From the NCBI RefSeq assembly GCF_021088345.1, contig NZ_CP088156.1, forward strand, positions 4,712,001-4,776,000: a stretch of 64,000 nt of DNA, given 5' to 3'. The position numbers and the translations under genes are program-made. Positions within the stretch are counted from its first letter, which is position 1. Each line of letters starts with the position of its first letter. This document shows, in pieces, positions 47,242 through 54,958 of this stretch. The notes beneath the pieces were generated by a model. It searched no databases. It was given only the letters and a program-made list of their open reading frames with translations, and was not told the DNA's origin. The DNA comes from Bradyrhizobium ontarionense. Its GTDB lineage: Bacteria; Pseudomonadota; Alphaproteobacteria; Rhizobiales; Xanthobacteraceae.

Positions 47242-48012
47242 CTATGAGCTGAGGCGTCCGGCGGATTGCGGCAGGTCCGGAGCGGCCCGCGGCAACACGA
47301 TCTCGATGTCTGCAGCCGCTCCGCACGGCTCCTTGAGCTCGAGACGTCCATTCGAACGACTGACGAAATCCTCGACCATCCGGATGTCCTGAAACAGGCG
47401 ATGCGACCGCGCTGCGCCTCCCGCATGCGCCGCCGCTCTCAGCACGATCACGACGTCGCAGCCGGAGACGCTGTCCGGTGCGCCCGAGCCGCTACTCATC
47501 GCCCTGATGTCGACCTTGCCGCCAGTCTCCATGCCGTTGCGCGCCGTGATCGCGAGGCACAGCAGCGCAGCCATCAGCTGGCCCGGATCGGCGAAAACGG
47601 CCGGCACGTCTGCGTCCACCGACGTCGTGACCTCGATCTCCGTCCCGAGTGTCGGTCGAAGCAGGCGGCCGACGTCGATCAGCAGTTCGTTCAAGTCGAC
47701 GGCACATGGACGCGGTGGCCGGCCCCGCGCGAACGACAGAAGCTGCGCCGTCAATCGCGCCCCGCGCGTCGCCGCCTCATCGATCAGGCGGGCAACCGCC
47801 GCCAGCTCGGGCCGGCCTTCGACCGCCTCTGCAAGAATATCGATCGTCCCGGTGATCACCGTGAGAATGTTGTTGAAGTCGTGCAGGATGCCGCCGGCGA
47901 CCTGACCCACGATGGCAAGGCCCGGATTGGCCTCGGGCATCGCGGGCGCCGCATCGCTCGCGCCTTTGCTCGGTGGTGATTTTTCGGAACGTCGACGAGT
48001 AGGAAGCGCCAT
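47242..48012 (-). CDS. Histidine kinase-like protein without a functional ATP site
   Basis: 256 residues, soluble, no sensor domain. The H-box region VGQVAGGILHDFNNILTVIT (His44) and the dimer helices closely follow the kinase core of the hybrid kinase at 33901. The ATP-binding half is eroded: the N-box NLALNARDAM reads CLAITARNGM, without the Mg-binding Asn, and no DxGxG or GxGxG loop can be found (VVIVLRAAAHAGG stands in place of G1). It may therefore serve as a phosphotransfer protein, like ChpT, or as a kinase inhibitor. It lies upstream of the flagellin gene on the same strand. Activity is inferred from motif loss only. Confidence 0.78.
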   Translation of the reverse strand: MALPTRRRSEKSPPSKGASDAAPAMPEANPGLAIVGQVAGGILHDFNNILTVITGTIDILAEAVEGRPELAAVARLIDEAATRGARLTAQLLSFARGRPPRPCAVDLNELLIDVGRLLRPTLGTEIEVTTSVDADVPAVFADPGQLMAALLCLAITARNGMETGGKVDIRAMSSGSGAPDSVSGCDVVIVLRAAAHAGGAARSHRLFQDIRMVEDFVSRSNGRLELKEPCGAAADIEIVLPRAAPDLPQSAGRLSS

Positions 48013-48675
48013 GAATGCTAAGCTGCCTGTTTTGGAAGATCGCGTTTTGGAAGATCGCGGGCTTGCGAGGAAAATCCAGACGATCGGACGCGGCTGCGGT
48101 GTTCAGCTTCGTCGTGCCATGCGGCCTCATTGCTGACCATCGATCGCGCTCCAGCGTGAGTCTTCATCAGCCTGGAAGACGGCTCTCGCGACGACGGCCG
48201 CGTCGTCGCCGTCAATCGCAGGAGGCCAGCTGGTGCCACCATTCAAGACCAAGGGTCGCATCCGGCGGAAAACGATCCGTCAACGAATCAGCGCGCTTGC
48301 TATCGATTTTGGCCTCAAGATGACCGCTGTCAATCGCGGCTGCCCGTATTGTCGCGCCGAACGTGGCTCGGCAGTTCGCAGCCGCCGGGATCGACGGGCG
48401 CGGCCTTCATGCGCGCTCCGAGGACCGGCGCCGCCTCGACTCGCCCGACGCGGCAAACTGGGAATCTCGACTGTATACAGCCTGCGCTCAGCTTATCGCG
48501 TGCACGGTTGTGGCGGCACGAATGCACATTCCGCCGCGTCTGCACGACAACAAGCACAACAGGAGCGAATACGCGTTGCCAGGAATGATGTCCTTGCTAT
48601 TTTTCTTGTCAGCAGATGGGACGCAGTTCTATGGAACCATGAGTGCATTGAGATCTGCGAGGCTCCGTTACTGCA
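48013..48675. other. 663-base divergent region without a clear gene
   Basis: Between the kinase-like gene and the Crp-type gene. Several open frames exist (for example 48363-48740 on the plus strand), but they lack ribosome sites and overlap the Crp gene in another frame. Two tandem copies of TTTTGGAAGATCGCG occur at 48030-48056. The region could hold the remains of a decayed gene. Confidence 0.4.
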
Positions 48676-49413
48676 ATGCAGGAGATGGCTTTGGACCCCA
48701 GCTTGCGTTCTCCGAACGGCTTCCTGTCGTCGCTGGCTGACGATGATTTCGAGCTGATCCGTCCGTATTTGCGGACCGTCGATCTGGTGCAGGACTCCGT
48801 CCTGGCCGAGGCCGGCGAAAAGCTGCCGCGCATCTACTTCCCCCATCGCGGCGTCATCTCGCTGGTCGTGAACCTGGCGCGTGGAGAACGCGTACAGGTC
48901 GCCATGATCGGACGAGACAGTCTCTTCGGAAGCATGTCTCTGCTCACCGGCGGAGATCCGGTGGTGATCAACAGCGCTGCGGTCATCGTGCCCGGTATCG
49001 CATCGGTGGTCGACATCGACCGCGTGCGGGCCGCGACCGAGCAGAGCGCCGCATTCCGCTCCCTGATACTGAGACATGCCCTCGCCATCTACGTGCAGAG
49101 CCAACAAACGGCAGGTTGCAACGCTGCCCATACGGTTGAATCCCGCCTGGCCCGCTGCCTCCTGCAGACATATGACCTCTCGGGCGGCAACAAGCTCTAC
49201 ATCACACAGGAATCCCTGGCCCAGATGATCGGCGCCCGCCGCAACAGCGTGTCGCTCGTGGCCAGCACGCTGCAGCAGGCCGACTTCATCCACTACAGCC
49301 GCGGCCATATCGAGATCATCGACCTGGAAGGGCTGAAGAAAACCGCCTGCGAATGCTATGGCGCGGTCAAGGGCCACTATGAGCGGCTGGTTCGTCCGCG
49401 CGGCCAGCCCTGA
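48676..49413 (+). CDS. Crp/Fnr family transcriptional regulator
   Basis: 245 residues from ATG 48676; ATG 48685 is possible. The cyclic-nucleotide-binding-like domain contains RIYFPHRGVISLVVNLARGE and AMIGRDSLFGSMSLLTGGDP, the form common in a rhizobial group with YFP...GVIS. A winged helix of Crp type follows at about 165-215 (YITQESLAQMIGARRNSVSL). No Cys cluster for an Fe-S centre. It lies between the flagellin region and a receiver gene; its targets are unknown. Confidence 0.88.
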   Translation: MQEMALDPSLRSPNGFLSSLADDDFELIRPYLRTVDLVQDSVLAEAGEKLPRIYFPHRGVISLVVNLARGERVQVAMIGRDSLFGSMSLLTGGDPVVINSAAVIVPGIASVVDIDRVRAATEQSAAFRSLILRHALAIYVQSQQTAGCNAAHTVESRLARCLLQTYDLSGGNKLYITQESLAQMIGARRNSVSLVASTLQQADFIHYSRGHIEIIDLEGLKKTACECYGAVKGHYERLVRPRGQP

Positions 49414-49468
49414 GCGGCTCCTCTCCGCAGGCCGTGACCATCCGCATCCGGTTTCCAGCACACGGCTT

Positions 49469-49482
49469 CCGTACAACTACGG
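49469..49482. promoter_or_regulatory. Dyad CCGTACAACTACGG
   Basis: Exact CCGTA-N4-TACGG, 170 bases before the receiver gene at 49653. Its reverse complement recurs exactly at 50195. Confidence 0.55.
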
Positions 49483-49652
49483 CCCACGCCGTTCTCGACA
49501 TCATCGGCCCGTCCCGAATTAACGCGCTGTTCAACGGGCGCTGATAATTGTCGATGTGCTGACGAGCGCGAGTTCCAAGAAGCGTCGAATAATCTTCGTG
49601 CTGATATATCTCGCCCGTGTTTGGCCTTTGACGAAACGCGCGGAGTAATGAC

Positions 49653-50042
49653 ATGGCCTTTGATCTGTCGATGCCGATCCTGGTGGTCGATGACTATGCC
49701 ACTATGATTCGGATCATCCGCAATCTGCTGAAGCAGCTCGGATTCGAGAACGTCGACGACGCCAGCGATGGATCGGCCGCGCTCTCGAAGATGCAGGCGA
49801 AAAAGTATGGTCTGGTGATCTCGGACTGGAACATGGAACCGATGACCGGCTACGACCTGCTGCGCGAGGTGCGCGCCAGCCCGGAGCTGTCCAAGACGCC
49901 CTTCATCATGATCACCGCCGAGTCCAAGACCGAGAACGTCATCGCCGCCAAGAAGGCGGGCGTCAGCAACTACATCGTCAAGCCGTTCAATGCCGCCACA
50001 CTCAAGACCAAGATGGAAGCCGTATTCGGCCCGTCCGAATAA
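49653..50042 (+). CDS. CheY-like stand-alone response regulator
   Basis: 129 residues with GGAG 7 bases upstream. Single REC domain: LVVDDYATMIRIIRNLLKQL, phospho-Asp in LVISDWNMEPMTGYDLL, Thr in FIMITAESK, Lys in NYIVKPFN. The sequence is of the CheY type found in chemotaxis clusters, so it may be a second CheY. It stands alone between two dyads and is followed by a strong terminator. Confidence 0.92.
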   Translation: MAFDLSMPILVVDDYATMIRIIRNLLKQLGFENVDDASDGSAALSKMQAKKYGLVISDWNMEPMTGYDLLREVRASPELSKTPFIMITAESKTENVIAAKKAGVSNYIVKPFNAATLKTKMEAVFGPSE

Positions 50043-50080
50043 TCCCGGTCTCGATCGCGGTCTCGATCATTGTGTCCGTG

Positions 50081-50109
50081 GCGGCCGGAGCGGCATCCGG
50101 CCGCTCTCT
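50081..50109 (+). terminator. Intrinsic terminator after the CheY-like gene
   Basis: GCGGCCGGA (50081-50089) pairs with TCCGGCCGC (50096-50104) around a 6-base loop, and TCTCTTTTT follows. A textbook rho-independent terminator 38 bases after the stop at 50042. Confidence 0.85.
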
Positions 50110-50194
50110 TTTTGCCGGTCATCTCCTGCATCGATCGGGCGCGCCTCCGCGAGACACCTGGCGCCCGCCGCCCAGCATGGCGGATCCCCCGCTC

Positions 50195-50208
50195 CCGTAG
50201 TTGTACGG
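50195..50208. promoter_or_regulatory. Dyad CCGTAGTTGTACGG
   Basis: Exact CCGTA-N4-TACGG and the exact reverse complement of the copy at 49469. Here the arms extend to GCTCCCGTA/TACGGGAGC (50191-50212). Lies 93 bases before the receiver gene at 50302. Confidence 0.6.
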
Positions 50209-50301
50209 GAGCCAAAATTTACGAGGGGGTCAGAGCCGATCGCTAGACAAGTCTCTGCCTGCCGACAACCGCGACAGGGTGGCAACGGGGACAGGGAATT
50301 C

Positions 50302-50715
50302 ATGCGCAACGAACTCCTCGTGATCGAAGATGCCGACGTGCATCTTTCAATCTTGCGGAAGATCGCGGCCCAGGCCGGCTTCAGCACGACAGGCGTGAGC
50401 TCGGTCGACGCCGCCTCCACCGTCCTGCAGAACAGGCATTTCGATTGCGTCACGCTGGACCTCTCGCTCGGCGAACGATCCGGCACCGAGGTCCTCCAAC
50501 TGCTTGCGGAGCTGAAATACCGCGGTCCGGTCCTCATCATCAGCGCCTCCGAGGACGATACACTCCACGCGTCGGTCCGCATCGGCAATTTCCTCGAGCT
50601 GAACGTGTATCCCCCGTTTCCCAAGCCGATCAATCTGCCGCTGCTCCGGCAGACCCTGAAGCAGATCGCGGGCGAGACCGATCGTCAGAAGCTGGTCCGA
50701 GCGGCGGGTTGGTAA
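50302..50715 (+). CDS. Stand-alone response regulator receiver protein
   Basis: 137 residues from ATG 50302, AGGGA 5 bases upstream. REC domain: LLVIEDADVHLSILRKIA with the acidic pair, FDCVTLDLSLGERSGTEVLQ with the phospho-Asp, LIISASEDD with Ser in place of the usual Thr, and PPFPKPINLPLLR with the Lys. Paralogue of the receiver at 38647. It ends 6 bases before the hybrid kinase gene, so it is very likely that kinase's partner. Confidence 0.9.
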   Translation: MRNELLVIEDADVHLSILRKIAAQAGFSTTGVSSVDAASTVLQNRHFDCVTLDLSLGERSGTEVLQLLAELKYRGPVLIISASEDDTLHASVRIGNFLELNVYPPFPKPINLPLLRQTLKQIAGETDRQKLVRAAGW

Positions 50716-50721
50716 CGGACG

Positions 50722-53277
50722 ATGAGCAACAACAAGAAACGTTTCCTGGGCGCGCCTGCCGCGATCGCACTCATCCTCATCTGCATCATTGCCGGCAGCA
50801 ACCTGTTCTTCCTCACCAACCTGCGCGAGAACGCGCTCGTCCACGCCGAAGAAGACCTCAGCCGCCACAGCCTCACGCTGGCAGAGAATGCCGACCGTTC
50901 GGTGAAATCGGTCGACCTCGTGCTGTCGAGCGTCCGTGACTATTTGGTACGCGGCGGCGCCATCGATGCGCCCGCTTACCGCAAGATTGCGTCCGACTAC
51001 GAGACGCATCTGCTGCTCAAGGAGAAGATCGCCGGGTTGCCGCAGATCGACGCGGTGACGCTGATCGACGCACAGGGCAAGCTCCTGAATTTCTCCCGCT
51101 ACTGGCCTATCCCCGACGTCGGCATCGCGGACCGCGACTATTTCAAGGCCGTGAAGGCCGACCCCGCGATTCAGAGCTACGTCAGCACGCCCGTGCAGAA
51201 TCGGGGCGACGGCACCTGGAACATCTATTTTGCGCGGCGGCTCGATGACGCCAAGGGCGACTTCATGGGCCTGATGCTCGGCGCGATGTCCGTCCCCTAT
51301 CTGGAGAACTTCTTCGGCTCGACCTCGCTCGGTCTCGAAGCCGCGGTGTCGCTGATCCGCGAGGACGGCACGCTGCTCGCCCACTTCCCGCCGACCAGCG
51401 AAATCGGCAAATCGACCTCGGGCTTCGGCCAACGCGCGCTGGCGGCCGGCGGCGTGCTGCGCGAGCTCTCCGGCAGGACCGGCGAGATGCGCCTGCGGGC
51501 CGCGAAGATGCTGCCCAACTATCCCGCGATGATCGTGGTGTCGGTGCCGGAACAGCACGTCCTGAAGGCCTGGCGCGCGATGGCGACGCTGCTGGTCATC
51601 ATGTCGCTGGTGAGCGCGATGGCGGTGTTGGCGGCCGCGGTCCTGATCTCGCGCTGGTGGGAACGCCACGAACATCTGATCGAAGCAGCCGAAGCCGCGA
51701 ATGCCGCGAAGTCGACCTTCGTCGCAATGATGAGTCACGAGATCCGCACGCCGATGAATGCCGTGCTCGGCCTTGCCACCACGCTGCTCGAGACCGATCT
51801 CGATCCCGAGCAGCGCCGTTCCGTGGTCGCGATCCACAATGCCGGCGACAATCTGCTCGAGATCCTCAACGACATTCTCGACTTCTCCAAGCTTGAATCC
51901 GGTCAGCTCTCGCTCGAGGACATTGCGTTCTCCGCCGAGGCACTGGTTCAGAACACGCTGAGCATCATCGGGCCACGAGCCTCCGCCAAGGATCTCAAGC
52001 TGAGGAACGTCAGCGATCCGGCCGTGCCGCCCGCGCTGGTCGGCGATGCCGGCCGCATCCGGCAGATCCTGCTCAACCTGGTCTCCAACGCGGTCAAGTT
52101 CACGGCATCAGGCGAGGTGGTCATCACGACGCGCTGCATCGCCAAGGACGAGCAAACGGCGAGCGTCGAATGGACGGTGACCGACACCGGCATCGGCATC
52201 GCGGCGGACAAGATCGGTTCGCTGTTTGCGAACTTCGTGCAGGCCGACAATTCGATCAGCCGGCGGTTCGGCGGCTCGGGGCTGGGGCTTGCGATCTGCA
52301 AACGCCTGACCGAGCAGATGGGGGGCGAAATCAACGCCACCTCGACGCTGGGCCAAGGCTCCACGTTCTCGTTCCGCCTGACCCTGCCGATCGCTGAAGC
52401 CATCGCGGTGCCCGAGCAGAACGACGACAGCATCTACGCTTCGCTGCAGAACCGGCTTGCAGCCGTCGGACGACCGCTGCGCGTGCTGGTAGTCGACGAC
52501 AATCCGACCAATCGGCTCGTGGCGACCAAGATGCTGAAGGATTTCGACATCCAGACGGATACAGCCTGCGACGGCGCCGAGGCGGTCACCGCTGCGAGCC
52601 GCTTCAACTACGATCTGATCCTGATGGATGTCCGGATGCCGGAGATGGACGGCTTCCAGGCGACGCGGACCATTCGCGCCCGCGGCGAGCGCCGCTCCAA
52701 CGTCCCAATCATTGCCTTCACCGCGAACGCCTTCATGGAGGACATCCGGGCATGCCGCGAGGCGGGGATGAACGACTTCGTCGTCAAGCCCGCCCGCAAG
52801 AAGGCGCTCGTCGAAGCGATCCTGCGCGTGCTGCCGGCGCCCGCAGCCGTGCTGGAAACGGTGCCCCCCGACATTGCCCCGCTCGTGCCGGCCGAACGAG
52901 ACGCCAACCAGGCCGAACTCGCGGCCGAGACCGAGGTTGCTCCCGAACCGGCACTCGACCGCGAGGCCTATTCGGAGCTGGTCGGCGAGATCGGAGACGA
53001 GGCGGCCCAGGAAATCCGCGACGTCTTCTTCAGCGAAACGGATGCCCGGCTGAAGCTGTTCCGCAAACTGTCGCTCGATGGTGAGCGTATCAAGATCGGC
53101 CGCGAGGCCCATTCGCTGAAGAGCGCGGCCGGAACTTTCGGCTACCGGCGGCTTGCAACCTATGCCCTCGCGCTGGAGAAGAGCGCGCCGCGCCTGTCAC
53201 CGAAGGACTATTCCGAACTGCTCGACAGCATCGAATCAGCCTATGCGGCCGCCCGCACTCAAGAGCTGCAATACTAG
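50722..53277 (+). CDS. Hybrid sensor histidine kinase with dCache, REC and HPt
   Basis: 851 residues. TM1 about 12-32, periplasmic dCache domain to about 285 ([24 protein letters not shown] ligand pocket), TM2 about 290-312. H-box [21 protein letters not shown]-box [18 protein letters not shown] and [13 protein letters not shown] all intact. REC about 590-710: [39 protein letters not shown]. The C-terminal HPt about 750-850 has phospho-His in [16 protein letters not shown]. It is a complete four-step phosphorelay in one chain, in an operon with the receiver at 50302, which can take the signal from the HPt. Confidence 0.94.
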   Translation: MSNNKKRFLGAPAAIALILICIIAGSNLFFLTNLRENALVHAEEDLSRHSLTLAENADRSVKSVDLVLSSVRDYLVRGGAIDAPAYRKIASDYETHLLLKEKIAGLPQIDAVTLIDAQGKLLNFSRYWPIPDVGIADRDYFKAVKADPAIQSYVSTPVQNRGDGTWNIYFARRLDDAKGDFMGLMLGAMSVPYLENFFGSTSLGLEAAVSLIREDGTLLAHFPPTSEIGKSTSGFGQRALAAGGVLRELSGRTGEMRLRAAKMLPNYPAMIVVSVPEQHVLKAWRAMATLLVIMSLVSAMAVLAAAVLISRWWERHEHLIEAAEAANAAKSTFVAMMSHEIRTPMNAVLGLATTLLETDLDPEQRRSVVAIHNAGDNLLEILNDILDFSKLESGQLSLEDIAFSAEALVQNTLSIIGPRASAKDLKLRNVSDPAVPPALVGDAGRIRQILLNLVSNAVKFTASGEVVITTRCIAKDEQTASVEWTVTDTGIGIAADKIGSLFANFVQADNSISRRFGGSGLGLAICKRLTEQMGGEINATSTLGQGSTFSFRLTLPIAEAIAVPEQNDDSIYASLQNRLAAVGRPLRVLVVDDNPTNRLVATKMLKDFDIQTDTACDGAEAVTAASRFNYDLILMDVRMPEMDGFQATRTIRARGERRSNVPIIAFTANAFMEDIRACREAGMNDFVVKPARKKALVEAILRVLPAPAAVLETVPPDIAPLVPAERDANQAELAAETEVAPEPALDREAYSELVGEIGDEAAQEIRDVFFSETDARLKLFRKLSLDGERIKIGREAHSLKSAAGTFGYRRLATYALALEKSAPRLSPKDYSELLDSIESAYAAARTQELQY

Positions 53278-53289
53278 AGCTGCAATACT
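53262..53289. repeat. 14-base tandem duplication across a stop codon
   Basis: AGAGCTGCAATACT occurs twice back to back (53262-53275 and 53276-53289). The stop TAG of the hybrid kinase is formed exactly at the junction. This looks like a recent slippage or duplication event that changed the C-terminus. Confidence 0.7.
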
Positions 53290-53652
53290 GAAGTCTCCGC
53301 AGGCCGGGGTTCTGCGACGCCCATCCCGTGACGTACGGCGTCTCTCCGCCGCTCGGCGGCAGCCGTCGCGGTTACCGACGGGCCAATGGCCACATCGAAC
53401 TTGCGGGCTCGGCGGATGGCAAAGCAAGCGCCAGTCTTCTGCGCGAGCCTGTCCGCATTGGGACCGTGCGGCGCGCTGCGCGCCTCTGATCGGCGGATTG
53501 CGATGGCCGAGCGAACCCTCACCGCCGGGATTCGCTGAACGCGATCTTCATATTCCCTTACAATAGGTTGACGCCGTACTTCTACGGCTCAAGATTTTCA
53601 CAATCAACTAATCATGAGCTGCGAGATTGGGGGTACATAGGAGATGTGTCCC
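53278..53652. other. Intergenic region upstream of small protein gene
   Basis: 375 bases without a credible gene. The last 100 bases are AT-richer and hold the dyad at 53574 within TTGACG...AAGATT spacing typical of a promoter. A shorter relative of the dyad (CCGTGACGTACGG) is at 53327-53339. Confidence 0.45.
53574..53587. promoter_or_regulatory. Dyad CCGTACTTCTACGG
   Basis: Exact CCGTA-N4-TACGG, 65 bases before the small gene at 53653. It starts 5 bases after a TTGAC -35-like word and overlaps the spacer of the putative promoter, which suits a repressor or an activator. Confidence 0.6.
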
Positions 53653-53898
53653 ATGTTTACTTTTGAAACCGCCGACCAGAAGGAAGTCAGGCGTTTCCGA
53701 ATTGCGCAGTTCAACGGCCGGACCGCAACCGTAAAGTCCGGCGGAGCAACGATTACCGGCCACGTCCGTTCGGTGATGGAAAAGGAAGCGAGCATTCCGC
53801 CGCGCTGGACCATCACGATCGTGCCGACGCCGCCCAAGGCCCAGGCGCCGCTGCGTCCGGCCTCGCGCGCGCGTCCCTTTGCAGAGGATTATTTCTGA
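53653..53898 (+). CDS. Small conserved-looking protein of unknown function
   Basis: 81 residues from ATG 53653 (MFTFETADQKEV); GGAG lies 9 bases upstream. The ATG 9 bases earlier is too close to that ribosome site. It looks like a small beta-rich domain (RRFRIAQFNGRTATVKSGGA, ITGHVRSVMEKEAS) with a basic Pro-rich tail ending RARPFAEDYF. No membrane helix. The good ribosome site, normal codon use and the dyad upstream argue that it is a real gene of the signalling block. I do not recognise a family. Confidence 0.7.
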   Translation: MFTFETADQKEVRRFRIAQFNGRTATVKSGGATITGHVRSVMEKEASIPPRWTITIVPTPPKAQAPLRPASRARPFAEDYF

Positions 53899-54096
53899 CG
53901 GCGCATGTATACCGGATTCTGATCAGTCGTCACCCGAGCATGATCGGACCAGCGGACGTTGCGGCCCCTCAGCCCATGATGAGATCGAGCCGCGGCCGTG
54001 ATGGTTTCTGGACCATCGCGAACCCGCCACGGCCGTTCATTGCCGAGCACATCAAAATCGGAAATGCGGGCGCCACGGTTTCGCGCTCGCGTGCAA

Positions 54097-54708
54097 TCAT
54101 CCGATTCGATCGAGAAGTGCCGCTCGGACCAGCTCGGCCGTATTGCGCGCCCCAAGCTTGCGCATCGCTTCGGCGCGATGGCTCTCAAACGTGCGAGGGC
54201 TGATGCCCATCCGCAATGCGCCTTCCTTGTTCGAATGCCCTTCACTGATGAGCTTGAGGACTTCGCCTTCGCGCGGGGTCAGCGATCTCGCGGCACGGCC
54301 GGGAAGCCTCGCAGACGTCGTGCCGGCAACACCGCCGGCGTCGTGAACCGGTCCCGTATTCGACGTGGGGACAACATGGCTCTGCCGGTCCGACATCCGG
54401 CTCACCAGTGCGCAGACGCGCTCCGTCTGCATCACCGCGTTGTCGATGACCATCTGCACATGTCGACGCTCGCTGGGTGTCCTGGCGATCTCATCGCTGC
54501 GCTGCTTGATCTCGACCATGTAGAGCATCAGAGCCGTGAGCGACCCGTTCAGCTGCCGTGCCAGGGCGGAAGTATCCTGGTCGTCCCCGCATCCCCTCGC
54601 CAGCGGCACCACCACGTCAGAGGGCGCGGGGGCGCAGTCGTTAACCTTTTGGCCGCCTGGAACGGCCGCGGGACGATCATCGGAGAGGCTGTTGCTCAGC
54701 TGTGCCAT
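54097..54708 (-). CDS. LuxR-type HTH regulator without receiver domain
   Basis: 203 residues. The N-terminal 130 residues are not a REC domain; a helical stretch (SALARQLNGSLTALMLYMVE, HVQMVIDNAVMQTERVCALV) resembles the dimerisation helices of histidine kinases. The C-terminal LuxR HTH (LTPREGEVLKLISEGHSNKE, GISPRTFESHRAEAMRKLGA) differs from that of the FixJ-like protein at 37554 at only a few positions, and the recognition helix is nearly identical. A CCGTA-N4-TACGG dyad lies 47 bases before the start. It is a strong candidate to bind these dyads. Confidence 0.85.
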   Translation of the reverse strand: MAQLSNSLSDDRPAAVPGGQKVNDCAPAPSDVVVPLARGCGDDQDTSALARQLNGSLTALMLYMVEIKQRSDEIARTPSERRHVQMVIDNAVMQTERVCALVSRMSDRQSHVVPTSNTGPVHDAGGVAGTTSARLPGRAARSLTPREGEVLKLISEGHSNKEGALRMGISPRTFESHRAEAMRKLGARNTAELVRAALLDRIG

Positions 54709-54755
54709 GCCTCATAGTGGCGCAGGGCGGGCTCTAACATGGTTAACATCTGAAG

Positions 54756-54769
54756 CCGTAACAATACGG
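54756..54769. promoter_or_regulatory. Dyad CCGTAACAATACGG
   Basis: Exact CCGTA-N4-TACGG in the divergent region between the LuxR-type gene (47 bases to its start) and the unknown gene at 54959. GGTTAACAT lies just beside it. Confidence 0.6.
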
Positions 54770-54958
54770 GTTTCCCACGATAGCTCGCGTAAACGTCGAT
54801 ATTTTCTTCCTGAAGTTGCAATTTCGAAAGATTAACGCGCTAACGGTTGACGCAGGCTCCGGGCGACCGGCCTCGACCGGACCCGCTGGGCCGTTGAGAG
54901 CACGCTTTCGCGCGATTGTTTACCGAAATTAATCGAGCACCAACTGTTTCGTGGTCCG

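Noticed and set aside
48363-48740. 125-codon plus-strand frame before the Crp-type gene
   Set aside because: Overlaps the start of the Crp gene in another frame and has no ribosome site. Kept only as a possible remnant.
49517-49535. TTAACGCGCTGTTCAAC as a second CtrA box before the CheY-like gene
   Set aside because: The second half-site is TTCA, not TTAA. One mismatch in an 8-base consensus is not enough to call.
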